A stretch of 64,000 nucleotides of DNA, taken from contig CADEHE010000002.1 of assembly GCA_902826775.1 (NCBI GenBank), forward strand, positions 372,001 to 436,000, given 5' to 3'. This document shows positions 7,903 to 18,081 of this stretch, piece after piece. The first letter of the stretch is position 1, and each line of letters starts with the position of its first letter. This DNA is from an uncultured Pseudomonadota bacterium. Its GTDB lineage: Bacteria > Pseudomonadota > Gammaproteobacteria > Burkholderiales > JALYOK01. The notes beneath the pieces were generated by a model. The model was not told where the DNA came from and ran no database searches. It saw only the letters and a program-made list of their open reading frames with translations. Made by a program: the position numbers and the translations under genes.

Positions 7903-9120
7903 ATGCGCCCAGATTTTCATCCCGACACCCTCGCCGTGCGCGCGGGCGTTAACCGCAGTCAGTTTCAAGAACACGCCGAAGCGATGTATTTGACTTCGAG
8001 CTTCGTGTTCAAAAACGCCGCGCAAGCCGCCGCCCGCTTCGCCGAACAGGAGCCGGGCGACACTTACTCGCGCTTCACCAATCCGACCGTCACCGCGTTT
8101 CAAGAGCGGCTTGCCGCGCTGGAAAACGCGCCGGCGTGTTTGGCAACGAGTTCTGGCATGGCCGCGATTCTGTGCACGGTAATGGCAACGGCGCAGGCCG
8201 GCGATCACATCGTCGCCTCGAACGGTTTGTTCGGCGCGACGACGCAAATGCTCAGCAACATCATGCCGCGCTTCGGCATCCGCACTACTTTCGTCGACAC
8301 CACCGATGTCGACGCTTGGCGCGCGGCGATCACGCCACAGACCAAACTCGTGTTCACCGAGACGCCGACCAACCCGCTGCTGCAAATCTGCGATATCGCC
8401 GCCGTGGCGGAAATCGCGCATCAGGCAGGCGCGCTCCTGGCGGTGGACAACTGCATGTGCACACCGATCCTTCAACGCCCGCTCGAACTCGGCGCGGATT
8501 TGGTGATCTATTCGGCCACCAAATACATAGACGGCCAAGGCCGCGTGCTCGGCGGCGCCGTGCTGGGCAGCAAAGAAATTGTCGTCGGCAAAATGTATCC
8601 ACTGATGCGCACCATCGGCCCGACTTTGAGCGCGTTCAACGCTTGGGTGTTACTGAAGGGACTCGAGACGCTGAGGTTGCGCATCGAAGCGCAGTGCGCC
8701 AGCGCACTGCAACTCGCGCATTGGCTCGAAGCACAACCGCAGATCACGCGCGTGTTCCACCCTTCGCTTGATTCGCATCCGCAGCGCGAACTGGCCGCGC
8801 GGCAACAGCGCCACGGCGGCGCAATCGTCTCGTTCGAAGTCACGGGAGGACGGACGGCGGCTTGGCATGTCGTCGACAGCACGGAGATGTTGTCCATCAC
8901 CGCCAACTTGGGCGACGTGAAGAGCACCATCACGCATCCGGCCAGCACCACCCATGGGCGCATCACGCCCGAGGCGCGTGCGCGCGCCGGCATCACCGAG
9001 GGGTTACTGCGCGTTTCGGTGGGGCTGGAACATCTCGAAGATATACAGGCAGATTTGGCGCGCGGGTTGGCAGCGTTGGCGCACAGCACACAACCGTCGG
9101 CGTCTTTGCGAAGCGCGTAG
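7903..9120 (+). CDS. metZ: O-succinylhomoserine sulfhydrylase
   Basis: A 405-residue PLP enzyme of the Cys/Met metabolism family. ATG 7903 is chosen because GGAGG lies six bases upstream and the family N-terminus (TLAVRAG) follows directly. An upstream in-frame ATG at 7798 lies in the riboswitch. SATKYIDGQGR holds the PLP-binding Lys, and the GQGRVLGGAV continuation is typical of MetZ rather than MetB or MetY. ETPTNPLLQICDI and DNCMCTPILQRPLELGAD are the other family blocks. It makes homocysteine from O-succinylhomoserine and sulfide in direct sulfhydrylation. Control by the SAM-II riboswitch fits. Confidence 0.93.
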   Translation: MRPDFHPDTLAVRAGVNRSQFQEHAEAMYLTSSFVFKNAAQAAARFAEQEPGDTYSRFTNPTVTAFQERLAALENAPACLATSSGMAAILCTVMATAQAGDHIVASNGLFGATTQMLSNIMPRFGIRTTFVDTTDVDAWRAAITPQTKLVFTETPTNPLLQICDIAAVAEIAHQAGALLAVDNCMCTPILQRPLELGADLVIYSATKYIDGQGRVLGGAVLGSKEIVVGKMYPLMRTIGPTLSAFNAWVLLKGLETLRLRIEAQCASALQLAHWLEAQPQITRVFHPSLDSHPQRELAARQQRHGGAIVSFEVTGGRTAAWHVVDSTEMLSITANLGDVKSTITHPASTTHGRITPEARARAGITEGLLRVSVGLEHLEDIQADLARGLAALAHSTQPSASLRSA

Positions 9121-9233
9121 CGGCGCAGCAACCTCGTCAAGCTTGATCACGTAGACCGGATTAGGCGCAGCCGTAATCCAGAGGCCGAGATCTGGAGCGA
9201 TCGGGAAATCCCGTCGCTTGCCGCGCAGAATGT

Positions 9234-9318
9234 GTAGGTTGGACTGAGCGTGCGAAGCCCAACGTGTCTTCCGTCGATGTGGCGACCTTGGGCTTCACCT
9301 TAGTTCAGCCCGAACTAC
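9234..9318. repeat. REP-like inverted repeat (arms 9234-9263 and 9288-9318)
   Basis: Arm 1 reads GTAGGTTGGACTGAGC..GCGAAGCCCAAC and arm 2 is its approximate reverse complement ending CCCGAACTAC. The layout GTAGGTTGGG-TGA-GCGAA-CCCAA is shared with the two REPs flanking the RAYT remnant at 21765 and 22368. The region 9121-9431 has no gene. Past the repeat it is AT-rich up to the convergent regulator end. Confidence 0.7.
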
Positions 9319-9431
9319 GGTCTTGTCACTTTGGTGCGATGGGGTGCGACTCGGATATACTGTTATATCTATACAATCATGCATTATATTCAGAGGTATT
9401 CTTGAATGCATAGTCACATGAGTATAAACAT

Positions 9432-11291
9432 TTACTGCCCCAACGTAGCCCGCACCGACTCCGTTTCCGCGGACGGTTTCGCGTTGAGCACAATCGAGAG
9501 CATGTCGCGGCAGCGCCGGTAGGTGTTGAGCGCTTCAGCCGGCTCACGCAGTTCGCGGTAGCAGATCATGAGGCGGCGATAGAGCGCCTCGGCGAGGTTG
9601 TCCAACTCCAGCGCGCGCGCGTACAACACGGCCGCTTGATCCCATTCCCCGTGTGCTTCATGCGCTGAGCCGAGCACGCCCACAGCGCGCGCGAACTTGG
9701 CGCGCTGCTTGTCGCGCGCGGTGAGCGCCCACGTTTCCTGCGACTCCGGGTCGAGAAAGTGCCCTGCGTACAAGCGCGTCAATTCCTGCGTGAGTTGCTG
9801 GCGCCGCGCGGGCGGCGCGGCTTGTGCCTGCCTTTCAATCTCCTCGACCAGCCGCTCAAAGTCCCAAAGATCGGTGCTCGCTTTGCCGGCATCGAGCGAG
9901 AGCTTGCCTTCCGCGAGCGGCAGCACGTCGTCGATGCCGATCAACTTGCGCAGCCGATACAGATTGCTGTCAAAGGTGGCCTTCGCGGCGTCGCCTTCGG
10001 AATCGGGCCACAGCAGCGCCGCAAGCGTGCCGATTTCCACGCGCACACCGCCCAAAGCGAGCAGCGCCCGCAACAAATCGAGCGGCTTTTTCTGCGCTTT
10101 GCGGCTAAAGGTCACCGGCTCGCCGTTGGCCAACAGGCTGAAGCGTCCGAACGTGCAGACGCGCAGCGGCGCATTCTGCGCCGCATCCATGGGCAACTCC
10201 GGCTTTAAGCGCAATACGCGAAAGGCAGACGTGGGACGCGCGAAGCCCTTGAGATCGAGCGCTTCGATCTGCTGCGTTTCCAGCAGCGGCTCGACTTGCG
10301 CGTTCACCGCGGCGGTGATCAAAATCTCACCCGATTGCGCTTGCGCGCACAAGCGCGCGGCGAGGTTGGTGACGCGGCCGATGACGCCGTAGCCCACGCG
10401 CCCTTCGTAGCCGATCTGCCCAATCGTGGCGTAGCCGTGCGCAATCCCGATACCGAGCGCGATGTCGTGCCCCAGCTTGCGCCACGCAGCGGTAAGCTCG
10501 GCGAAGCGCTGCTGCATGTCGAGCGCCATGCGCAGTGCGCGCGCGGCGGGATCGTCGACCATCACCGGATCGTTGAACACCACCATCATCGAGTCGCCGC
10601 TGAACTGCTCCAGCGTGCCTTGGTACTGCGAGATCAGCGCGCCCATCTCTTCGTGGTAACGGCGCAATAGCGACATCACTTCTTCCGGCTCGGAAGTGTC
10701 GGCGAAGGCAGTGAAGCCGCGCAAATCAAGAAATGCGACCGTCACCTCACGCCGGTGCGTGCGCAGTGGATCGTCGGCATCGCCGGCAAGAATCAACTCG
10801 GCCAGATGCGGCGGGAAGAAACGCTTGAGCTGCGACAGGCGCTGCAATTGTTCGACCTGCGCCTGCACGCGCTGCTCCAGCCCCGCATTCAAGTTCTGCA
10901 CCGTGTCATACAAACTCTTTACGCGCAGCAACGATTTCACCCGCGCCAACAATTCCGGCTGGTTGATCGGCTTAGTCAAGAAATCGTCCGCACCCGCCTC
11001 GATACCCTTGATGCGCTCCTGCGCCGGATCAAGCGCCGTCACCATGATGACCGGCAAAATGCCGACTTGTGCGTCAGCGCGGATGCGCTTGCACACCTCG
11101 TAGCCGCTCAAATCCGGCATCATCACATCGAGCAGCACGAGATCCGGCTTCACGTTGCGCACCTTCTCCAGCGCTTCGTTGCCCCCCTCGGCCGATTCGA
11201 CCGCGTAGCCCTTCGCGGCGAGCATGTCGATCAACAGCCGCCGGATGGGCGGTTGGTCGTCGACGACCAGGATGGTGAAATGTTCGTTCAT
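9432..11291 (-). CDS. Response regulator with class III nucleotide cyclase and BTAD/SARP-like output (REC-CHD-BTAD)
   Basis: A 619-residue cytoplasmic protein; ATG 11291 is used because the receiver domain starts right after it. Residues 6-120 are a receiver with acidic pair D11-D12, phospho-acceptor D55 and K107. Residues 120-155 are a likely coiled coil. Residues 180-360 are a class III cyclase domain with metal Asp residues D189 and D233 and the NLAARL motif (N309, R313), but the purine-recognising positions carry Q229 and R306 instead of the usual Lys and Asp. Residues 375-455 are an OmpR-like winged helix (FGRFSLLANG, LLWPDSEGDAAK, YRLRKLIG) and 470-619 a BTAD/TPR-like region. It is the likely partner of the histidine kinase upstream. 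The combination of phosphorylation input, cyclase and DNA-binding output is unusual. Confidence 0.9.
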   Translation of the reverse strand: MNEHFTILVVDDQPPIRRLLIDMLAAKGYAVESAEGGNEALEKVRNVKPDLVLLDVMMPDLSGYEVCKRIRADAQVGILPVIMVTALDPAQERIKGIEAGADDFLTKPINQPELLARVKSLLRVKSLYDTVQNLNAGLEQRVQAQVEQLQRLSQLKRFFPPHLAELILAGDADDPLRTHRREVTVAFLDLRGFTAFADTSEPEEVMSLLRRYHEEMGALISQYQGTLEQFSGDSMMVVFNDPVMVDDPAARALRMALDMQQRFAELTAAWRKLGHDIALGIGIAHGYATIGQIGYEGRVGYGVIGRVTNLAARLCAQAQSGEILITAAVNAQVEPLLETQQIEALDLKGFARPTSAFRVLRLKPELPMDAAQNAPLRVCTFGRFSLLANGEPVTFSRKAQKKPLDLLRALLALGGVRVEIGTLAALLWPDSEGDAAKATFDSNLYRLRKLIGIDDVLPLAEGKLSLDAGKASTDLWDFERLVEEIERQAQAAPPARRQQLTQELTRLYAGHFLDPESQETWALTARDKQRAKFARAVGVLGSAHEAHGEWDQAAVLYARALELDNLAEALYRRLMICYRELREPAEALNTYRRCRDMLSIVLNAKPSAETESVRATLGQ

Positions 11292-11330
11292 GTTCGCGAT
11301 CATTCCTCTGTCTTTTTTACTGCTCGCCAA

Positions 11331-11501
11331 CCCCTCACCCCAACCCTCTCCCCGTTTCCGGGGCGAGGGAGAAGATCTCGAAAAGCTCGCTATCGATTGT
11401 CAACGGAGAACCACGACGCCCCGGCAAACGTAGCGTCCATCTAACGGCAATCGGTTCACCCCCTCGCCCCGGAAACCGGGAGAGGGCTGAGGTGAGGGGG
11501 T
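11331..11501. repeat. Inverted repeat pair of pyrimidine/purine-rich palindromes
   Basis: Arm 11331-11372 (CCCCTCACCC..CTCTCCCC, TTTCCGGGGCGAGG) and arm 11458-11501 are reverse complements with few mismatches. Each also contains a CCCCG-TTTCC-GGGG type hairpin. It lies between the kinase and regulator genes of one operon and could form a transcript hairpin that modulates the downstream gene. A shorter relative is at 47821-47873. The 250-base gap 11292-11540 holds nothing else. Confidence 0.7.
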
Positions 11502-11540
11502 AACCAAAACCGCGAGATTGGCTTTGACGATGCGCGCCAC

Positions 11541-13088
<1,548 letters not shown>

Positions 13089-13127
13089 ACGATGTTCAGC
13101 AATTCGGAATCATCCGCGCGGATCAGC

Positions 13128-14150
13128 TCATGCTTTCAGTTCTTTCCGGAGTTCTTGCAAAAAGCGCCAGTTTGTGCCTTGAGCGATCAATTTCTCTGGA
13201 TTCGTTTTGACGAGACCGACATCGTATAACCGCAAAGCAAAATAGCGGATAGTGTCGACTGGATCGTATTCGCGCCAACGATCGTAGCGCAGTGCCTTCA
13301 TCGCCTGCGTGCCGATATCTAACCTGCGTTCGTAGCCGCGCTCGAACAGAAAGCGAGCAGCCCCTTCCGGATCGTTGGCGCAGATGTCGGACGCCTTCAG
13401 TATCGCGCGCAACGCCCGCTTGGTAGCGATAGGATTGCGCTTTACGTAGTCGCGATTTCCCGCGACGGAACAGCAGAAATACTGCGACCAGGGACGATCA
13501 ACCGCAGTATCGATCAAAACGTGTCCGATGCCCTTTTTTCGCAATTCCTGAGGCTGAGGGGTAAAGGCAAAGAACGCGTCCGCCTTACCTTCTTCGAACA
13601 GCGCCATGGCATCGCGCGTGGTGCTTTCTGCGCTAATCCACTTCACGTCCTTCTGCGGGTCGATACCCACGTAAGCGAGGATCGTCGAGAACATATAGTG
13701 ATCTCCGCTGCCAGGAAAATAAATGGCGAGCGTTTTGCCCTTGCAGTCTCGAATCGACTGCACGCGATCATTTGCGAACAACTCATAGCAGCCGGAATGT
13801 ACGCCTGCCAGGATGACTAACGGTAAACCCTGGTCGACGTAGGGCAGCAAGCCCGGCGTGTTCCACAATGATATGTCGGCACGGCCGTCCGCGAGCGCGA
13901 TCGGCGCATAGCGCGTGCCCAGTGGGAAATACTTAACATCGGTAAAGCCTTCGAGGCGAAGTAGATCCTCCGCGATGTATTGCGGCGCTAGGCACAGCGA
14001 GGGCGCGTGAATCAGACGTAAGCTGGTGGTTTCCGGAGGCGGGTCCGCCGCGACCACTTGAGCATAGCCACTCAGAAAGTTCGCCGCCGACAAACCGAGG
14101 GCGCGTGAAAGAAACGTTCGTCGAGATCGATTTGCCAGCGATGGTTTCAT
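13128..14150 (-). CDS. Tat-exported ABC-type solute-binding protein (NMT1/THI5/SsuA-like)
   Basis: A 340-residue protein. The N-terminus has a twin-arginine motif SRRTFLSRALGL followed by a hydrophobic region and an AxA-like site near AVVAADPPP. The body shows NMT1/taurine-type binding protein features: a GTRYAPIALADGRADISLWNTPG region, GKTLAIYFPGSGDHYMFS, and FFAFTPQPQELRKKG. Family members bind pyrimidine precursors, sulfonates or aromatic acids in the periplasm. No permease or ATPase gene is near. It sits 24 bases after the secreted hydrolase and directly before the histidine kinase, which suggests a role as a periplasmic ligand receptor for that kinase (inference). Confidence 0.85.
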   Translation of the reverse strand: MKPSLANRSRRTFLSRALGLSAANFLSGYAQVVAADPPPETTSLRLIHAPSLCLAPQYIAEDLLRLEGFTDVKYFPLGTRYAPIALADGRADISLWNTPGLLPYVDQGLPLVILAGVHSGCYELFANDRVQSIRDCKGKTLAIYFPGSGDHYMFSTILAYVGIDPQKDVKWISAESTTRDAMALFEEGKADAFFAFTPQPQELRKKGIGHVLIDTAVDRPWSQYFCCSVAGNRDYVKRNPIATKRALRAILKASDICANDPEGAARFLFERGYERRLDIGTQAMKALRYDRWREYDPVDTIRYFALRLYDVGLVKTNPEKLIAQGTNWRFLQELRKELKA

Positions 14151-14173
14151 ACCCGCCTCCGCAAAATGCTACG

Positions 14174-15283
14174 TCACTTCTTTGTCTTCTTCTCAGCCTC
14201 GAGCTCAAACAGGAAATCCTTGAACGCTCGCTCCATTGTATAGGTTGCGTTGGGGTCACCGTTACAGCAGATCAAGTGCCCGGCCGGCGACTCTATAGCC
14301 AACGAGCGTGCTCCCGGGATGAGCTTTACCTGCGTGTCAATGTGGTGTGGCAGATGGAATTGATCATGAGGGTTATAGATAAATAGCGTCTTCGCTTTAA
14401 TTGAGGTGAGCGCTGAATTTACGTCTTTGAAACCTGGCGTATCTCCGACCCACCCTTCTCCCCAGGCGCGAATACGGTAGTACAAATCGCGCGTGTCTTG
14501 GACGTCGAAGTAGAACGCGCCCCAATTCTTGCGCCAGCGGTCGTACGCTTCCGGCGTATCGATGTATAGGTCCCACCATTCGCGTGTGTAGAAGTAGGGA
14601 ATGAGCTGCGAAAGGCTGTTGGTAGCGCATTTGGCGGGGTTCTTATCATAGTTGCCCTCCTGCCAACCATCGCATGACTCAATGATTGAGCTCATCACCG
14701 AGCCAAAAGAAAATCCCTGCGTGCCCCAAAGCGCACCGCCCACCACCGGCACGACGCTATCCATGAAATCGGGATAACTCACTGCCATTTGCACACTGTG
14801 ATCGGCGCCGCTAGAAACGCCACTCACCATGCGCAAGCGCGCGATACCGAGTTTTTCAGTGATCAGCTTATGCAGCGCTTTATTCATGTCGCGACCGTTG
14901 TACTGCGGAAACTTCATCTTCAACCCGCTGTTGGTCGGGCTGGTCGTGTGCTCATAGCCGGTTTGCGTCGCACCCAAAGCGTCTGGAACAATCACAAAAT
15001 ACTTGTCGGTGTCGAGCGCTTTACCCGGCCCGATCATATGATCGAAGCCGTGGTGATTGATGGCGAATCCGTGGATCCACAATATGGCGTTGTCCTTCGC
15101 CGCGTTGAGCTTGCCGTGGGTGACGTAGGACATCTTCAAATTCTTGATGACGCCGCCCTTCTCCAGCTTGAGTTCGCCGAGATCGGCCATCTGATGTTGC
15201 GCTTGCTCCGGCCAATGCGCCGATGCGCTCTGAATCGCCAAGCACGCCGCCGCCCCGATGCAAATGGTTAAGATTTTCTTCAT
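14174..15283 (-). CDS. Secreted alpha/beta hydrolase of homoserine acetyltransferase-like fold
   Basis: A 369-residue protein. A cleavable signal peptide (MKKILTICIGAAACLAIQSASA) predicts export. The fold is that of MetX-like acyltransferases: YVTHGKLNAAKDNAILWIHGFA, PDALGATQT, and nucleophile elbow GVSSGADH with Ser. The Asp is likely in NPHDQFHLP and the His in SPAGHLICC. Family MetX proteins are cytoplasmic and synthesise O-acetylhomoserine. The signal peptide and changed elbow argue for a periplasmic esterase or lactonase instead. It is the first gene of the sensing operon, so it may generate or destroy the ligand of the binding protein (inference). Confidence 0.85.
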   Translation of the reverse strand: MKKILTICIGAAACLAIQSASAHWPEQAQHQMADLGELKLEKGGVIKNLKMSYVTHGKLNAAKDNAILWIHGFAINHHGFDHMIGPGKALDTDKYFVIVPDALGATQTGYEHTTSPTNSGLKMKFPQYNGRDMNKALHKLITEKLGIARLRMVSGVSSGADHSVQMAVSYPDFMDSVVPVVGGALWGTQGFSFGSVMSSIIESCDGWQEGNYDKNPAKCATNSLSQLIPYFYTREWWDLYIDTPEAYDRWRKNWGAFYFDVQDTRDLYYRIRAWGEGWVGDTPGFKDVNSALTSIKAKTLFIYNPHDQFHLPHHIDTQVKLIPGARSLAIESPAGHLICCNGDPNATYTMERAFKDFLFELEAEKKTKK

Positions 15284-15513
15284 TCGCTTTCTCCTTCGCC
15301 AAAGAACCCTTGAGGTTCGAGCGCCGACCGGTGCTCGATGCGGAGCAGTCTAGAACGGGCGAACTTGCATGCGGCTAACAGATTCGCAAAATCGTGCTGT
15401 ACTGCAGCGATGAGGCGGAGGCGATCTCTTAGCGCTGGCTTCGCGCCAGTTTAGCGCCTTCGCGCAAGGACAATCCCCCTCGTTCAAGGGAGGGCGAGTG
15501 CAAGGACGGCGTT

Positions 15514-15620
15514 GTAAGGTGGGCAAAGCGCAGCGTGCCCACGCGGGCATCTGCCAAAGGTTTCATTGTCATAGCAGGCGCGCGCTTCCGCGTGGGCACG
15601 CTGCGCTTTGCCCACCCTAC
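15514..15620. repeat. Long inverted repeat (arms 15514-15546 and 15588-15620)
   Basis: Two 33-base arms, almost perfectly complementary, centred on GGTGGGCAAAGCGCAGCGTG, separated by about 40 bases. It is a dispersed betaproteobacterial-looking palindrome. The gap 15284-15621 (338 bases) between the hydrolase and the dioxygenase genes contains this repeat plus the hydrolase promoter region, and nothing else I can support. Confidence 0.8.
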
Positions 15621-15621
15621 T

Positions 15622-16512
15622 TCATGGACGGGGCGTCTCGCCCAACACCGTGCAGCGCCGGATCACGCGCCGCTCGCGCGCGGCGTCATACTCGGTAGCG
15701 CGGTGCAGCAGGCAGCGGTTATCCCAGAGGATGAGTTGTCCGGGGTTCCAGCGGTGTTCGTAAGTTAGATCGGGATGAACGATGAGTTCGTTTAACTCGT
15801 CGATCAGTGCGCGGCCTGCGGCATAGTCCATGCCGAGAACGTACTCCGCATGATCGCCGAGAAACACGCATTTGCGCCCTGTCTCCGGATGGGTGCGCAC
15901 GATCGGGTGATCCACCGGCGGCACCGCTTGGCGCTGCGCATCGGTCATCGGCTCTTCGCCATGGCGGCGGTTGCGCGAGAAATCGAGGTTGTGCACCGCG
16001 CGCAGGTTGGCGATGCGCGCCTTCCACTCGAGGCTCAGGCGCTCGTAGGCGCCGTACATGTCGCAGAAGTACGTCTCGCCGCCACGCTCGGGCAAGATTT
16101 CGGCATACAGGATGGTGGCTTGGCCAGTGACGCGGCGCCAGGAGCCGTCGGTGTGCCAGGCGAGCGTGCCCTTGTCGGGATGGCGTCCGGTCGGGTTGCC
16201 CTGTTCGTCCAAATTGGAAAGGCGGTACAGCTCGGGATAGCCCTCGATGTGGTACTGGTTCATGACGTGAATCTGCACCTCGCCGAAACGGCGAGCGAAT
16301 TCGACTTGCCGGCCCGGCGGCAGTTCTTGCGTGCCGAACAGGAGCACCTGATGGCGCAAGAACGCCTCATAGATGGCATCGAACAAAGCTTGATCGACAC
16401 CGGCGGCGAGATCCACGCCGATTAGTTCTGCGCCAAGTTTGGGGGTGAGCGGGCGCACGCGAAATGGCCAAGACTCGGAATGCTCGGTTCGCTGCGTCTT
16501 TGAAGCTTGCAT
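15622..16512 (-). CDS. TauD/TfdA-family Fe(II)/2-oxoglutarate dioxygenase
   Basis: A 296-residue protein. The iron-binding HxD is WHTDGSW and the distal His is in LLHRATEYD, with the oxoglutarate-binding Arg in ERRVIRR downstream. The ILWDNRCLLHR block is a family hallmark. Members hydroxylate taurine, 2,4-D, alkyl sulfates or similar acids. Substrate cannot be chosen from sequence. It is followed 87 bases downstream by nothing on the same transcript, while the MFS gene lies upstream in the same direction, making an uptake-plus-oxygenase pair plausible. Confidence 0.92.
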   Translation of the reverse strand: MQASKTQRTEHSESWPFRVRPLTPKLGAELIGVDLAAGVDQALFDAIYEAFLRHQVLLFGTQELPPGRQVEFARRFGEVQIHVMNQYHIEGYPELYRLSNLDEQGNPTGRHPDKGTLAWHTDGSWRRVTGQATILYAEILPERGGETYFCDMYGAYERLSLEWKARIANLRAVHNLDFSRNRRHGEEPMTDAQRQAVPPVDHPIVRTHPETGRKCVFLGDHAEYVLGMDYAAGRALIDELNELIVHPDLTYEHRWNPGQLILWDNRCLLHRATEYDAARERRVIRRCTVLGETPRP

Positions 16513-16599
16513 GGTTCTTTTCCTCCGCCTAAACGGCTATCTTCTCGCCAAGCATACCGCACCTGTGGACGCCCGTGCCGCCGCCACTTTAGGCACAAA

Positions 16600-17847
16600 T
16601 TAAGCAGCAGCCAATAAGCGCCGCGTCCCTTTCGATCTGCTCCAGACAAAACCTGCGAGGGCAAGATTGAGCACGTTCCACGCGATACCGTTGAGAAAAG
16701 CTGCGCGGTAGGAGCCGGTCCAATCGAAAATTGCCCCCGACATCCAGCCGCCCAGCGCCATGCCGAAGATGCTCGCGGTGATCACGGCACTGATGCGCGT
16801 GCCGGCTTCGCTGGCGGGGAAATACTCGCGCACGATGACGGCGTAGGAAGGCACGATGCCGCCTTGGAACAAGCCGAACAGTGCGGAGATCAAGTACAGC
16901 GACACCAGGCCGTTGAACGGCACGAACAAGACAAGCGCCAGCCCCTGCAGCGCCGAACTGAGCAGCAGCGTGCGCAAGCCACCAATGTGATCTGAAATCC
17001 AGCCGAACGACAAGCGGCTGACGATGCCGAAAGCCAGCATCAGCGAAAGCATTTGCGCGCCGCGCGCCGGACCATAGCCGAGATCGCCGCAATAAGCCAC
17101 CAAGTGCGCCTGCGGCATCGCCATCGCCACGCAACACGCTATCGCCGCCGCCATTAGCAGCAGTTGCAGTCCCGGCATCGGCACGCCGAGCGCGCGGACG
17201 GCGGGGGTGCGAGTGCCGTTCGCCGGAGCCACCACCGGCGCAGTGCGCGCGCGCCGGCGCAGCAGCAAAGCAAGAGGCACGAGACTAACGATGCAAAATA
17301 GGCCCACGCCCAAGTAGGTCACGCGCCAGCCGTGCGCGTGACTGAAATGCTCGACCAGCGGCGACCACAGCGCCCCCGCAAAATAATTGCCGCTCGCCAC
17401 GATAGACATCGCCAGCCCACGGCGCTGCGTAAACCACAGCGATGTGTCCGCCAGCAAAGGCGCGAAAGCCACCGAGCTGCCGGCGCCGATGAGCGCCTGC
17501 AGAACCATGAACTGCTCGATGCTATGGACAAAATTTGCACCGACAAAGCCGACTACGAGTGCCAGCGCACCGAGCATCAGCGGCACAAAAATGCCTACGC
17601 GATCCGCCACATAGCCCATGATCATTCCCGCAACGGCGTAGCCGATCGAGGTGAACGTATAGGGCAGCGATGCCACGCCACGCGCCACAGCGAATTCGGT
17701 TTGCACTTGCGGCAATACAACCGCGACGGACCACATGCCGACTCCCGCGATGGTGGCAAACAGCAGTGCAATCGCCAGGCGCAACCACGGATACAGTGGC
17801 GATATCGGCGTCGCGGCAGCTTCAGGAGAAGTCGTATACCCAGGCAA
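16600..17847 (-). CDS. MFS transporter
   Basis: A 415-residue protein with about 12 hydrophobic segments. An MFS-type loop follows the second helix (GYVADRVGIFVP), with a matching second-half loop GWISDHIGGLRT. The halves are separated by a basic loop near LLLRRRARTAP. It resembles the monocarboxylate/oxalate-formate-antiporter type (transport of organic acids across the inner membrane). It lies 87 bases upstream of the TauD-type gene in the same direction and may import its substrate. Confidence 0.9.
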   Translation of the reverse strand: MPGYTTSPEAAATPISPLYPWLRLAIALLFATIAGVGMWSVAVVLPQVQTEFAVARGVASLPYTFTSIGYAVAGMIMGYVADRVGIFVPLMLGALALVVGFVGANFVHSIEQFMVLQALIGAGSSVAFAPLLADTSLWFTQRRGLAMSIVASGNYFAGALWSPLVEHFSHAHGWRVTYLGVGLFCIVSLVPLALLLRRRARTAPVVAPANGTRTPAVRALGVPMPGLQLLLMAAAIACCVAMAMPQAHLVAYCGDLGYGPARGAQMLSLMLAFGIVSRLSFGWISDHIGGLRTLLLSSALQGLALVLFVPFNGLVSLYLISALFGLFQGGIVPSYAVIVREYFPASEAGTRISAVITASIFGMALGGWMSGAIFDWTGSYRAAFLNGIAWNVLNLALAGFVWSRSKGTRRLLAAA

Positions 17848-18081
17848 GGTTAGCTCTGAAATTTTTTATTTATATCAATCGTGAGCATATAGGATTAGCA
17901 GTATAGTTAACTCGATGCTCTGCATCCCGCATACTTGCCCGGTGAAATAGGTTGCTCGCATCAATCAACACATTCCACGGCAACCAATGATACGCGCAGC
18001 ACCCGCACGCTAATCGCGCGCTCGCGGCCGCGATACGTTGGCGCGGCACCGCAACTACGATACCAAGCGCAACATAGCAAC

